NCBI GenBank assembly: GCA_025642065.1
Contig: JAODUP010000420.1
Span: forward strand, 255,001-319,000
Length of the DNA stretch: 64,000 bases
Origin: Paralvinella palmiformis
Lineage: Eukaryota > Annelida > Polychaeta > Terebellida > Alvinellidae
Direction of reading: 5' to 3'
Positions 12,464 to 27,500 of the stretch are shown piece by piece (within the stretch, counting starts at the first letter, position 1; every line of letters starts with the position of its first letter). Under the pieces are notes generated by a model. The model searched no databases. It was not told the origin of the DNA and was given only the letters and a program-made list of their open reading frames with translations. Position numbers and translations under genes: made by a program.

Positions 12464-12603
12464 CTAAAGTTTCGCCGCATAAGACTGTTTCTCGACCATC
12501 ATACCCCGCAGTATTCTCCTAAGGATCTTACCACTCGGTGACTTTGGTATTTCGGCGATAAACTGGACCCCTCCACGTAACTTCTTGTGTGGAGCCACCC
12601 GAG
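12464..12603 (-). CDS. Acyl-CoA synthetase last exon with PTS1
   Basis: Acceptor TTTACAG|CT; G plus CT gives Ala. Encodes [10 protein letters not shown] and [11 protein letters not shown], where Lys is the adenylation catalyst, and stops at TAG 12466-12464 after Ala-Lys-Leu. AKL is an accepted variant of the SKL peroxisomal import signal. The preceding intron is about 3.9 kb. Confidence 0.94.
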
Positions 12604-15600
12604 CTGTAAATAACAAAACAACTTTAATATATACGCCATAAAGAAGGATAGTGTTAGACTGGAAATGAAATGTTGCCGTTTTACAGCCACTTTCGCGCAA
12701 ATGATAGACTAACTGGACTGACTAAACTAAAAAAAGTAATAAGGCGAAGTGAAAGATGAAACACCCTTTTGATATAACCCAACCGGAGATTGAATACAAG
12801 TGCCCGAGATCTTTAGCCTACTGCCCTATCAGTTATGTCATATAGGGATGTGCTAAATTTAAAGTGTGTTGTCAATAATTTTTACACTTGGTATTTGAAA
12901 TATACGGATTGGTGAAACGGACTGTAAATAAGGTAACCCATTATGTTCAACTGATCACATAATTATAGTTGGTAGACTAAATGTATTAAAGTGGTAAAAT
13001 ATGATGACGTCAGCAGTACCGACATTTAATTAATTAAATTAATTTTATTCATTTATTAATCTGTTTATCATCCACTTTGGTCACATGTTGTATGACTTAT
13101 TTTGAAGAAATATTTCTTTTATGACCATTTTTGTGCACGCAGTAGGCTAATTGGCCGAGCGACATATAAAGGTAATGAGGCGAATTCGCCGAGGCTACCC
13201 CGCTTATATCGAATATATCTTCTGACTAATTTGGAACACGCACAGAACCTCGGATAATTTTAACTCAATATCTACAGATTTTTGTACATAAACTTAAATT
13301 CATACATTTACCCTGTCGCTGATCATTAGTCTTCAAACATCCAGCTGTTCAACTTTGATAATAACTCCATTACTATATTCCGGTGTTGTACGATTTATGG
13401 CGCGTTCCTTATTTTCGCTCGTTACGCCATGTGGGCATTGACCTTAAAGAAAAATAGACCCAACACGGCTGGCGATTTGTTGGCAAACAGGTCCCAACTT
13501 CCGGACGCGGAAAAAAGGAGCGCAGACTGCAAAATCGGGTTTATAAGCATGGTTAATTATTGTTGTGTCGATGGTTGCATAAGCCGTGGGCGTGGAAGTA
13601 ATACAAACCGGATATCTTTTCATCGGTAAGTATAAGGAACACATTTAAAATAGCTGTTAAAGCGTTGTTGTTTTTTTTGGCGGGATATTAAGCGTCACTA
13701 TTATTATTATTATATTTAGCCTATTCGGCAACCCTCAGCCTATCTCTGGCGTTTGATCCCAACTCAACTAGATCTACGGACTTATATAAAACGACATTTA
13801 CATAATTCATGGCATATAATAGGACAGGAATAATACAGATTGTCTGCACATACGCAATTATAATGCACACATCACAATAAATGTCCATATTCATAGGTTC
13901 AAAACTCGAAGCGCGGCCGCTTCAACACTGTTTTTTTCCACTACCGGAAGTCAGCGCTGTTTGGTCATGGCGGCCCATTCAAACACCACTGACTGCTCGG
14001 TCTAGTTTTCTTTTAGGTCAATGATTGTGGGCTTTCTAAATCCTGTTACTCGTTATAGTTCAGAAACGCTCCTGAAATTATACCACCAACATAACCCTAT
14101 TTTACAATAATTCTTGAGCGTTTTAATTTGGTTTTATTGAGGCGCCGAAAAGTGAGCGAAATATTGAATGACAAAAAATTGTGGACGCCTTAATTTAAAA
14201 TAAAAATTAATTAGCATACATTTGAAAGAAATGACGTATCATCATAACCGACGGGAGTTTACTGCATTCTGTCTAATAATGGGCTTTTTGTTGTTGCTTG
14301 GTCTTCAAAATTAACGTATCGATTTCAATATGATATTGAAGACATGTTTGAAAGATCTCGTTAACAGTCTAAAAAATACTTGGTATTACAGTTAGCATGA
14401 TCTGTGACATTTAAGGTCATTGACCTGAAAGAAGTTTTCTTTTAGGTCAATGTTTAAGGTCTAGCGCACCTTGCGTCACGTGGTATTTTCGTTGCAACGG
14501 CGTGCGTACATTTTGTAGCGACATGTATTACCATTTTCATATCATTCGCCAGATGTCGCTATTCTTGCGTCTCTAACGGCAACAATCTTATAGAATGTAT
14601 CGACGTTCAATAACCGGCAAATTCTCAAAGAAAAGGTAGGTTAATCAATCCCATTTTTTATCACATAATCGGAATAATAGTAAAACAACTCTCTTCTCAA
14701 CGTGTGACCATAATTACACAACTATATGTAGGCTTACGTAGATTAGAGCCGAGGTTGAAGTGAAGACTACCCAACTCCGACTCGTGGGGAGAAGGCCGGA
14801 GAATTGTGAATCTTGGCGTTGCAGTTGATGGATTAAAAGAGGGATGTGGGTGGCGTCACCAGCTGCTAAGTTTTATTTTTTGCTAACTTTCCCATGATTT
14901 GCCTTCATTTTGACTATGTATGACTATATTTGAAAGATTTTAAACAATCTGAATATGTATACATTTATTATATCTTTGTGATGATGAAAAACTATAAACA
15001 GTTAAAGAAATAGAGAAACAAGTAAATGGATTTGAATATTGTTATGTATATCAATGATGAAAATATAAAAAATGGGTGATATTTCGCTATAAATACCACA
15101 AATCTGCCTTCATTTTGCATTTGTATTGTTATATTTGAAAGGTTAAAATGAACAAACCAAAAGGTGAATCCCTATATACATATAAATTTAGATAGCTATA
15201 TTCACTAATATAGACATGGGAAAATTTCATTGACATCTAAGGATAGGTTTCGTTTTACTTCAATTATTTAGAACATGATGCGTTTAATATTTTACGGATA
15301 TTACCGGGTGTATTTCCCAATATACTACATATGTAATGTTATATCTTGAAATAAAGTTGAACAAAAAGCAGTAAAAGGGTATTATTCTGTTGATCTTGTT
15401 ATACTAAAAGAAAATAACACCAATAAATTACCAGAAATATAACACCAATAAATTACCAGAAATATAAATTCATTAATTGAAAACATGCTGCAAACGACAT
15501 AAACATGTATGTTATAAATTTGAGTATTTTTTGTCGCTTTTTGATCTCGCTAAGTCTTTTCACATAAACATTTATATATTTTTTGTTTTAGACGGGCGAT

Positions 15601-15872
15601 TTGCTTAATTTTGTTTTGTTCCACTTGTATAGAGGTAAAATAGAGTGAAAGGATAGCTATTACACAGAATTATAAATAGATAGGTATGATAGACCTTAAC
15701 AGAGCCGCTATAAAAACTAAATAAATGGTTCCCGAAAACTGATGTCTTATTTCTGCCATATGGACTCGGCATTAAAACTATCTTATTTACTTTGAATGTT
15801 ACATCTTTGGACGGTTTGTTATTTACGTGGCATTTGATGAAAGCCTAAGCGCTCTAAACATTGGCCTGGATG

Positions 15873-15920
<48 letters not shown>

Positions 15921-16088
15921 GGGCGCCTCCATGGCCCAACTGGTAGTGGGGTTGGACACAGATCTATAGTACCTGGGTTGAAACCCCAGCAGGGATATGT
16001 CAGAAGGGTGTTTCATCTTTCACATCGTCTCGTTACCTTTAGATATCGCTCTGCCCATTTAGCCTATCTTGTGCATAAAGATGGCAGC

Positions 16089-16132
<44 letters not shown>

Positions 16133-19100
16133 ATTTATATAATCTGCACACTATTACCAGTGAATACGTGCAGCTAAAATAATCTAAATTGTGATTTTTT
16201 AACTACTCATGTAAGAAGAATTAATGTATATGATTACTGCATATTTTACCGATATATCCACTGGCAAAGCATGGCGATATATTATCAATAGTAGACTCTA
16301 TATTAAATATTCTGAGAAACACAACATTTATCACACGCACACACACACACACAGAGACAGACAGACAGACAACCCCGTATCTAACTACTGTTGTATTCCA
16401 ATAGAAGCACAGTTTCAAATAACAGCACACTAGCCTTTTTTGCAACAAAATATTTGCAACCAAATATCACCCTCTACTCGTAAATAAACGACAAACAGAC
16501 ACTTTCTTAATAATTATTACTATATAGTTTCAGTGTAGAGGGTGTATATTTACCAGTCACGAAATCTATTATGTCCTTCTCTGTGACCTTCACGCCTCGC
16601 TTAACGACCACGTAAGCTCTAGGGACTTCGCCAGCTTCTTTGTCAGAGATACCAATGACAGCAACATCAGCCACAGCCGGATGCTTCAACAGGACTTCTT
16701 CTATCTCAGCAGGGGGTACCTGGTGAAAGTAATTTACCCTCTCTCAATTTTTCAGCGCATTAAGATCTATTTATCACAATTCAGTCATAAATCTGAGGCG
16801 TTGAAAGTCTAATACTATCAACATTTTTAAACACCTTTTATACAAATGCACGCACGCACGCACCCATGCGCGCACTTCATTTGGTATTATTATACCGATA
16901 ATTATAATAACCTGGAGTGCCTTCCATTTGATTAATTCTTTCAACCTGTCGACGATATAGAAATGTCCATCTTCATCATAATGTCCAATATCACCTGTGT
17001 TAGTGACCAGATAGTAGTAAAACAAGTTCTTAGATATGTTGGGTTATATGTGGGATATATCATTATATGTATCAGTAATACGTCAGAAGGCTAACAATTA
17101 TTAGACTGACGGTTGTATGTGACAAAAAGACAGACAGGTAGAGAGGTAGATTGATAGCGGAAACAGACAGGCTGATGAAAGGTAGAGACAGAGAAGGGGA
17201 AGGATATATCATGACAGACAGACGCATAAATCATGACAGGTTGACACACATAGATACCAAAAGATAGACAAAAATACGGACAGACAAAAATAAAGACAAA
17301 CAGACAGACACATACACAGGGAAAAAAACCCATACAGAGACAGACGGTTAGATATATAGAGAAAAAAAAAATATATATAAACGGACAAACAGACAGACAG
17401 ACAGACCTGTGTGAAACCATCCTTTGGCATCAATAGCGTTAGCAGTCGATATGGGCCGCCTCCAGTAACCTTTCATTATCTGTGGCCCCCGAAGTAATAT
17501 TTCGCCATCTTTATTTGGTCCAAGAGCTTCATTTGTCTCTAGATCTCTGACCTATCATTAACATCAGGAATCAACTAATCAATGATAGTAGAGTGTCATA
17601 CGGAAACACAAACACAAATCTTTAATATCAACACATATAAAATAAAGTGAACTATCGCCAAGTTTATAAATAATTTATTTTGTTTTAATGTTAGTTCTGG
17701 ATATAGGGTGGGGTGAGTTGATATTTGCCATTAGTTTATTTCCGCACTGGCTTCAGCAGAAATTGAACACTACAGACAGTTTTCGTACACCGTATATACA
17801 TGATTCTGTGAGTTACTTATAAACGTGACTAACGTGAATAAAACGCTCGATGGGAGGCATATTTGATGCGAGACAGTTGTGTATGTTACGTATAAAAACA
17901 TCCTAGCAATTAAAGGGATTTTTCAAGCAATACATAAAATCGCCATTGTATCATGATAATATATAATTCTGAAGACAGTTTGTTATTAAATTAATTAGGT
18001 GTCCGAAAACTGTTGTTTATGCTAATATCAATAAAAACGCTTGAAATTATTTAGAAGGAGAGTCTTCCAATAAAGGCTGGTTTACGTCAAAAAAGAAATT
18101 TGATCGTTTTGAAATGGAAAGGAAAACGTGATACAAAAGAAGCCATGAGCCGTCCGTCTACAGGCTAATGAGTGAAAATAGTGAGAGAAAAGGTGAATCG
18201 ATCTAATACTGTTAGTACGTCATGTTGACATGAGATACGTTAGTGTAGTACGTCATGTTGACATGAAATATGTTAGTGTAGTACGTCATGTTGACATGAG
18301 ATATGTTAGTGTAGTACGTCATGTTGACGTGAGATATGTTAGTGTAGTACGTCATGTTGACATGAGATATGTTAGTGTAGTACGTCATGTTGACATGAGA
18401 TATGTTAGTGTAGTACGTCATGTTGACATGAGATATGTTAATGTAGTACGTCGTGTTGACATGAAATATGTTAGTGTAGTACGTCATGTTGACATGATAT
18501 GTTAGTGTAGTACGTCGTGTTGACATGAGATATGTTAGTGTAGTACGTCATGTTGACATGAAATATGTTAGTGTAGTACGTCGTGTTGACGTGAGATATG
18601 TTAGTGTAGTACGTCATGTTGACATGATATGTTAGTGTAGTACGTCATGTTGACGTGAAATATGTTAGTGTAGTACGTCGTGTTGACGTGAGATATGTTA
18701 GTGTAGTACGTCATGTTGACATGATATGTTAGTGTAGTACGTCATGTTGACATGATATATGTTAGTGCGTCATGTTGACGTGAGATATGTAAGATTGAGT
18801 AGTGGTGAGTGAGTGAGTGAGTGAGTGAGTGAGTGAGTGAGTGAGTGAGTGAGTGAGTGAGTGAGTGAGTGAGTGAGTGAGTGAGTGAGTGAGTGAGTGA
18901 GTGACCTAGCAGTGATAGGCTATACCGACATATAAATTCCGTGGATTTCAATAAAACAACAACAACAACAACAAATAATAATATAGTTCTTGGTTCGAAA
19001 ATAGAGATAATGAAGTAAACCGTTAATAAAGATATAACTAATTTATTCTGTACTCACTTTACATTCAGTATTTGGAAGCAGTAAACCACAAGATCCATGT

Positions 19101-19249
19101 TTCCAGTGTTTAACGGGAGCTATATGACTTGTGGAACTTGTCTCTGTTAGACCATAACCTGTGGAAGGGGGGGGGGATAGGTTAATTGTAAATATAGTAA
19201 AACCTGGATTAGTAGTCACATGAGTAAAGTGTCAACTCACTATTACGGC

Positions 19250-19297
<48 letters not shown>

Positions 19298-21574
19298 TTC
19301 AAAGATCTCCCCCTCCCTTGTGTTTAGAGGGCGCCTCCAGATCTCAACCACCTGAGTTCAAATCTCGGCGCGTGCACATCTGAAGGATTTTTCATCTTTG
19401 ACCACGTCTTATTACATGTGGAGGTCTCCCGGCCTGTTTAGCTTACTTTGTGCACAAAAGTAGCAATGAAACATCAAATACCGCAACATCCCTCGTGTCT
19501 AGACAGTCTAAAACCGGATGTGGGTTATTTTCGTTAACAATAGATTGTTTTATTTCTCTATGCGATTCAAGACGGAAAAAGGTCAACTTCAGTTTAGGTC
19601 ATAAATTCTACCAAAAATGTGGCTTTTATCCTAGCTTATTTCCCCAATTATCGTTAATTTTATCCCTATACTTTCTTTTCCTAGATTCGAAAACATACCT
19701 ATTTTGTAAATACAAACCTATATTAATTATCATGTCCGGATTGGTGAATAGTGCAAATTGTTAGATTTCACTTTAGCGAGGAACTGGGTTTTCGTTTTAA
19801 ATTTCAAGAACTAATTACCGAATTAAATTGCCGAATTAAAATTCATATAAAATTTTAATACAGTGCTAATATTTCACTTGTAAACTACTGGAAAAAAAAC
19901 ATATTGTTTTTCGTTTAACAATTATCCTGTAAATAAGATCTAAATAACGTTTCACATCCCGTGCCCTGGTTGATGTGGCACGGTGTATTGTTCTGTTCTA
20001 AAAATACGGTAAGTGTTTTTATAAAATGATTGATTTAACGAAGAGTGTACGGCTCCGGTCCAGATTCGGATTAAAAAGTGTTTGTAGCATCAGTGGTGCC
20101 ACCTTCATCTTTAGATGTCGGTGAAACAGTCTTAGACGATGCTGCCAAACGAGATCGCGCAAGATACATTTATCATACAACACAAACAAAAACACTATTA
20201 ATATAATAGTAGTAGCTTGTATAGCTGTCTGGTAAGGAAAGCAATTAATGAATGCCATACTACCAAAACAGTTTAACTAAACAGACAGAGTTACCAGTCA
20301 GGTAGATAAAGGTAATTCTGATTCTAAATTAGCATATTTACGTATTAAATTGTATTCAACGAGGACGTGTGGAAACGGTATCGCGTAAAAACGGTTTGAC
20401 GCCGTAGTTTAAAATGGGTAACGCTTCGTTGCCAAGAAAGTCCGATTTGGCAAATGGCGCCGTTTAGTAAGGTACGATTTGGCGAATTATCACAGTATTT
20501 TATATTTAATTAAAGCAGACCATCATCGTGTATAACTACTGAATCCGGTTATCCCAATATTTGGAAGAAAACGAACCATTATAAATAAGTGTAGAGCCAA
20601 TGTCAGGTGGATGAATGTTGTTTAACGACACATCGGCACAATTTAAGCGATTCAGTGTCCTTAGAACCAATGTCAGGAATATAATAAAGGATAATGTATA
20701 TGCCGTAATAAACACCCAACCCTCACCCCAGCAAATAAATAATATTAGGTAAAAATAACAAACAAATACACGTAATTATAATCACGTTTTACTTTAATAA
20801 TTCGACCACACCAACCGTTAAATATCATGTAACACACCTAGGTCATTGGAATGCTCCAAACTGGAAGGAGTTTAATCTCACTAATGGTTCAAACCATGAT
20901 CCAATTAACACCCAATAGATCTTTACTATTTCATATATTTTTTAATAATTGATTTAAACAAGTACAGTAACAAATTACGATATATGTATTAAAGCACCGG
21001 AAGCTCGATGACATATAACATCGGTGTTGAGGTTCAGCTGTATGACAGACAAATGTTAATAGCGACTTGTATAATCGTATCCGGTCACTTGTCTATGACA
21101 AGTAATTTGTAGAAATCCGCTAATTAATTAACTGGGCCAGCTACCGTATCAACTCCGAACAAAGAAGTAAGTATTTTAAATACACTTTTAAACTATCGCC
21201 ACACATCCCCAGCATCACCACCACTAACATCACAAATCAACATCCACACTAACATCAACTCACCTTGTCGGAATGTTGATATTCCGGTCCTCTGTAAGAC
21301 GCTTCTTTCTACATCCGGTCCCAAGGGGGCAGCACCGCAGAAGATTGTGTGTACGCTTGCCATGAAGTTCTTAGATTTGTTTGCTTTAGCCAGCTGTAGT
21401 GCTACCGGCGGTACCATATGTAGTAACGTGGCCTGGATATAGTACAATATGGTATGGTATGGTATGGTATGGTATGGTATGGTATGGTATGGTATGGTAT
21501 GGTATCGTATCGTATGTAAAGAAAAGTATAAAATAGCATAGTATAAATAAATAGTGTATGATAGCATTGACGTG

Positions 21575-21627
<53 letters not shown>

Positions 21628-22738
21628 CACAGTAAACTCCCATTTTTCGAATTTGAAGAGATACGTGTAATTACTTCGAATTAACCGTAGTTCGAATTAT
21701 CGCATTTGTGTGCTTTTTAAAACAGGATATTCTGAAGAATGCAATGTTAAATGTTTGGCGACTTTGTTGCTAGGTTTCCCTATTTTACCCTATGTAGCTT
21801 GATATCAACAGATACACATGAATGTTTACGCTTAGACATGATGAGTTTGTTTGTTTGTTTTGTTGTTCGGGGAGAATCCCCACGCAGGCTGTCGCTTATT
21901 CGGCACAGCCTCTATGTTGGAGTGGTTGAGAAACCTCCTCCCCCGCCACTCACAGGGGAGCAGTACGGAGAGATGGAGCCGAAATACCCCGAGGGTGGTC
22001 ACTGCCAGAGTGTTTTAGGTCCTCAGGGGGTTTTTAACGTCTCCCTTTATTTTAAATAATTCAGTGGAGACGGCAGCGCCATTTAACGTGGTCAGCCACC
22101 CACGATGTTGTGAGCCGAGAAATTAATCTCTGGAAAAGTTTCGACCCGTTGCGGGGTTCGAACCTGTGACCGTTGGCACCGACTGCCGGGTGCTTAACCT
22201 CTAGACCACCGGAGCTCACAACCGGAGCTCACTGGAATCAGCACTGGTATTTATACACAGCCTTCACAGACAAATATGTGCGTGTAATCGTGAAACATAA
22301 TCATATGTGCGATGCTCGTAAGTGCAATCGATATCGCTCACATTTTGTGATATATACCTACATCAAATGCATCAAATACACAGATCAAAGATATATACAC
22401 ATATAACACCTGCATCAAATAGAGAGATAAAATAAGTGTAATTAACCATCAATCACAATTGACTACTTTTACTAATAATCAACCAACTGATGCGCTTGCA
22501 TTGGGAGTTTATTATGATTGTTTCTGTCCGTTTGTATTACGAACAATCGAATTCGAGTTATCAGGCGTAATTTATATGCATTTTAAGTCCACGGGACACC
22601 GAAATACAAATTAATCAATTTGAATAAATAGATGTTAGTTACTATGGGAATGAATGGGGCTCTGGCCGGACCTAGTAGTCACTTCGATTTAAGTAGTGTA
22701 TTTGAATTATCCGACTTGGATTCATGCGAAGTTTACTG

Positions 22739-22783
<45 letters not shown>

Positions 22784-23927
22784 CGTGTGTGTGCGTATGT
22801 GAGTGCATGGTTGTTGCATATTCACACCTAAACAATCAAAGCCTTAACATACAATCACTCACCTTATATCTATATATACAGTTCATGTATAATTGTAGAT
22901 TATATTTCTCGATAACAACAAGGATATCTCCTTGTATTAAGCCTAAAGACATTATAGTAGACAAGGCGTATATATGGTAGAATGGTAAGAATACTATAAA
23001 TGTCTCTGGATGGTGAACGCCGAACACAACTGAAGGATGCCTGGAAATGCAGTAATACCAGAATTAGCCAACATCTGTCTAACACGACCAACTGTCTATT
23101 CCGACGAAGTATAAATGTTGTGGTTTTTCTAATTGTTCTTCTTTTTAAGGAATTATCTCAACCATGATTGAAACTTAGTACAATAGACCTGTGATCATCC
23201 ATACGGTTAGTCCACAGATACCTCCCCCCCCCCGTTACAGTTTCAAAACACACACACACACACACACAAACACACAACATACATATATGCTGTTCGAAAA
23301 ATTCATGGCATTGTTTTTTTTTGGGTTATTTGTAAAACAGCTGCTAATTATTGACATTTCGTGCTAATTTATAAATGAAATTAATAAAACACTACACGAT
23401 ATTACGGCTTACAATGTTACTGATCTAAATATAACATAGGGGAGTAGCTTATTCTTCAACACATCGATCTGGCCTCACAGGGTCGTGTTTTGAATAAGGG
23501 CAACAAATAGACCCTACGGACAGCCCTAGGGTCGTCGTATATGTAAAAGGTCCCGTTTGGGGGGTCTGATGGCGAAAGGAAGCAAAGGTTCCGAAATGGT
23601 GAAGACTTCAAACAATTAGTGTAAGGAAATGTGAGGATTCACTGGAAATTGTATATGTTTTATGTCTCCTTTTATCTAAAATAAAGCTTGTTTATGCAGA
23701 CAAAGTTTAACAGAAAGAACGGGGGAGGGAGGGGGACTTGGTTATTTAGAACCCCCCCCCATTTGGCCCCGGACATTCTTTAATTTGTGTCCCTTAGTTA
23801 ACTAAAATTGACAGCGATCTGTGTATCTCTTGAAGATGGCTGGATTACAAAAGTTAGCGAATATTCGCTTCTCCAAATTTTCTGTGTTATGGCTTTCATA
23901 GGTCTGTGAATTATCCCTACAGTGATA

Positions 23928-23963
<36 letters not shown>

Positions 23964-24508
23964 TTCTTGATTGTGGAGAGACTGTAGACAGACTGAAAGC
24001 AAATTGTTGAAATGTTTGTCCTGTTAATGATACACTAAAGTTGGCTATAAATTATGTCAAATTAGGTCAAGCTGTCACAATAAGCCATTCACTTCGTAAG
24101 CCGGATTATAGAGGATTCACTGTATTTACTTTAGACTGATTGTATCAATACCAAATGATACCTACATATCCTGATACATGTTCGCTATAAGGTTATAGTG
24201 GCTTAGCATGACGCCTTTTGACCGACCGGTTGTTCCGGAGCTATAGGGAAGGAATGCAATATCCTGAACGGGATTAATCCTGACTGGCGAAACAAATTTC
24301 GGATTTCCGGAATCGATTAGCTCTTTTAGAGATGTGTATCCATCTTTAGAATCCAGAAGAAGAATCTCCTTCCAAAAAAGAAAACAAAATATTAGATTAG
24401 CTTTTAACGAAAACAAACATAAAATCTCTCTCTCTCTCTCTCTGTGTGTGTGCGTGCATGTGTGTGTGACTGTGTGCGCGCGCGTGCGCGTGCGCGTCCT
24501 AAATATAG

Positions 24509-24553
<45 letters not shown>

Positions 24554-27500
24554 CATCTAAAGAAACCATAATTTTGGACATAAATAAGTTGAAAGATTCT
24601 ACATTAGTTTTCGACCATATCCTAGGTGCACCCCGATGCCATGGATTTCGATGTTTTGAAATTTTCTCGTCACATTTTTACATTTCTTGGGGTGTGTGCA
24701 TCTGTTGTTGTTGTTGTTAACATTGTTATTGTTTTTATAGCTAAGATGATGATTGATGTTTTACGGCCACTTTTGTGCACGTGGTAGGCTAAATGGGCCA
24801 AGCGACCTCCAAAGGTAATGAAGCGAAGTCAAAGTTGAAACAACCTTCAGATATGCGCACGCAGAGATTCGAACACGGGTGGTAGTGATCTGTGGTTCAA
24901 CACGCTACCGCTAGATCACGGAGGCGTCCCTTTTATGGCTAAGAAACGGCGACAATCTTTTTTAGTAAGAATAAGTCATTGTCAACAAATACTAAGGTGA
25001 CCATAAATAAGCTAGCGAGATCGCAGCGCCACCCAGCGAACTATTCAGTCTATTGCTAAGGAACCCCATTAAATACATTAAAGACAATTTGATGACTGCA
25101 CTCAAACAGTGACCATCCTCATTAGCTTTACTTTATCGGACATCATGCTGTGAGGTGATAGAAACAATTGTATTCAAATGTGAAATCATGTGTATGTGCT
25201 GGAACACATAAATAATGTGTACTCGTGTCTTAATTACACTGCGTTCCCTCTGGTTGGTAACAAAGTGTTTGAAATATATAATAATTATAATAATAATAAT
25301 AACAACAACAACAATTATTTCCGCTAGAACTTTCCACCATTCCAGAAATGCTGATTTTTTTTTGTTCTTCTTTTAGTATCTAATCTTTCTATGAACGAAT
25401 TTCCATAAATCGGACTTTTCATAATCCAGACACCAGTAGCCGTTGTTCCGATAACCAATCTTTCTATTACCCGGGCTACATTATGGTAGTGTCACGATGA
25501 CAACATCCGGAAGTCGTCAGTGCTCGATTGGTCAAGTAATGGTGAATGCGTGTAACTAATAAGCGCGGAAACGGACGTGACTTCACCTGCATGTACCTAC
25601 CTGAAGTCCGGTATAACCTCGTACAGCTCTCTGGACTTTGTTTATTAGTGGGGACTGGGTGATAATACGGGAACAGGAAGTATCCTCCACCATATAACGT
25701 AACTCCTCTATAACGATAAATATAAACATGTACAACGTAACCTCTCAAAATCAGGTCTACGGTAAGTCAACGATCACAGACTGTCAACTCTCTATTGTGG
25801 TCACTCGCTGTTAGACTCCTGGTGTAGTCAATATTAAACAAAAACTCGACGAGATTTTGACTACTCAGTGTCTAATAAGGTCACTTGTCTAATAAGGTAA
25901 CTTGTCTAATAAGGTCATTTTCTGATCGAGTCGTAATAATAATTCCGTCAATGTTTTATTAGGTCATCGAATGACCCAATTAAATTTTCGAAACATAATC
26001 TAGTTTCTTAGTCTTGAACATTTGCTCTTTTATCTATATTAGTAGTAATTATTTATCAAAGAGCAGTCAAAATGCGTAGTTAATAGATAAACATTACACC
26101 AAAAGTCGAATTAAACCGTACATAATGTAAATCACATGATAATAATCATTAACAATTTCCAAGTGCAATTAAAAGAACTTCGATTAAAAGCAATTTCGAT
26201 ACAAACATTCTCTGAGTAAACTCCATCGTATTTATATAAAAGGTATATTAACCGTTCCTATAGTTAATCCGAAGTGGCCTACCTGTAGTATAATGAGGAT
26301 TTACTGTTGAGGCTATCCCACCTAAATAGGTCACGGCATAACACGCCACCGGAAATAACACGTGATTGTTACTTATGATTAAGGTCACTTCCGCTTTACG
26401 CAGTCCACGTTCGTATAAAGAAGAAGCGGCACGCAAAATGTTGTCACGAAGTTCAGCATACGTCATTGTGACGTCAGTTTGGGCATCAATCTGTAATAGA
26501 TCGTGTATAACTTTAAATAATCTGTCAGTAAACATCAACAGAATCTGGATATTACTTTATGCAACCTGTATATAAAGATCAACACGTTCTGGACATTAAC
26601 TTATATAACTTGTATACAAAACATCAACATATTATTTATTACCTTGTGTAACCTGTATACAAACATCAACACATTCTGGGAAATTACCTTATGTAACCTT
26701 ATGTACCTTATGTAACATATTATGGACATCACTTTATGTAACCTATATTTAGACAACAATACATTCCGAACATTACCTTATATAATCTATATGTAAACAT
26801 CATTATATTATAAGCATTATTTATCGAGACACTATACGTAATTCCTCCAAATGAATATATGTGTTTGGCACTGAGTGAAAGGACACTGGCTAAAAATCAC
26901 GAATTGTAAATATAACATTTGGACGATTCATCAGGAGACTAAATAACAACATCCTGGTGACATAGTCTAAACGTTGGTGTGTATCATCTTACAGAAGACT
27001 GTGGCTAGCTAGTTCAGAGAAAACTAGAAATATTTAGGTTTAACTGTGAAATAAGGCCACAGTCCATTTGGTCAATTCCGATTCCACATCAAATTTATTA
27101 ATTCGAATTCAATTCCAATTCCAAATTCATCCATTCCAATTCCGTTTTGTCCCTCTCTTTTTTTGCCTACAACTTTTTACCATGAGTAGGTACTCCGAGT
27201 ACCTACTTGGAATACCTACTCCGAGTAGCTACTTGGAATACATACTCCGAGTAGCTACTTGGAATACATACTCCGAGTAGTTTATATTCTAAGTAGGATT
27301 GTCACAGAAGAAATATTTTTGAATTAAAAAAATAAATGGTAAATTAATTTGTGGATTTAATTATTTTGTAGCAAACTTTAATTCCAATTCCAAATTTATC
27401 AAATTCAATTCCATTAAAAAAAGCAATTCCAATTCCGGTATTGGAATTGCCCATCAGTTCCAAATCCGGAAATGAATTGACCCCATGTCTGCCACAGACT

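Noticed and set aside
17091..17433. Cys/Phe-rich minus frames over the GACA region.
   Set aside because: Translation of degenerate simple sequence within an intron.
18211..18789. Regularly spaced repeats resembling a CRISPR array; also about 100-codon frames on both strands.
   Set aside because: Units are contiguous with no unique spacers, and the open frames follow from the 33-bp period. It is a eukaryotic minisatellite.
22836..23091. Second minus frame overlapping the A4-region exon.
   Set aside because: The frame with FLPFYHIYA fits both splice phases; the other is a shadow.
25476..25748. 90-codon minus frame in the interval lacking a synthetase exon.
   Set aside because: Residues do not match any expected synthetase segment, and the phases at its edges do not fit exons 2 and 3.
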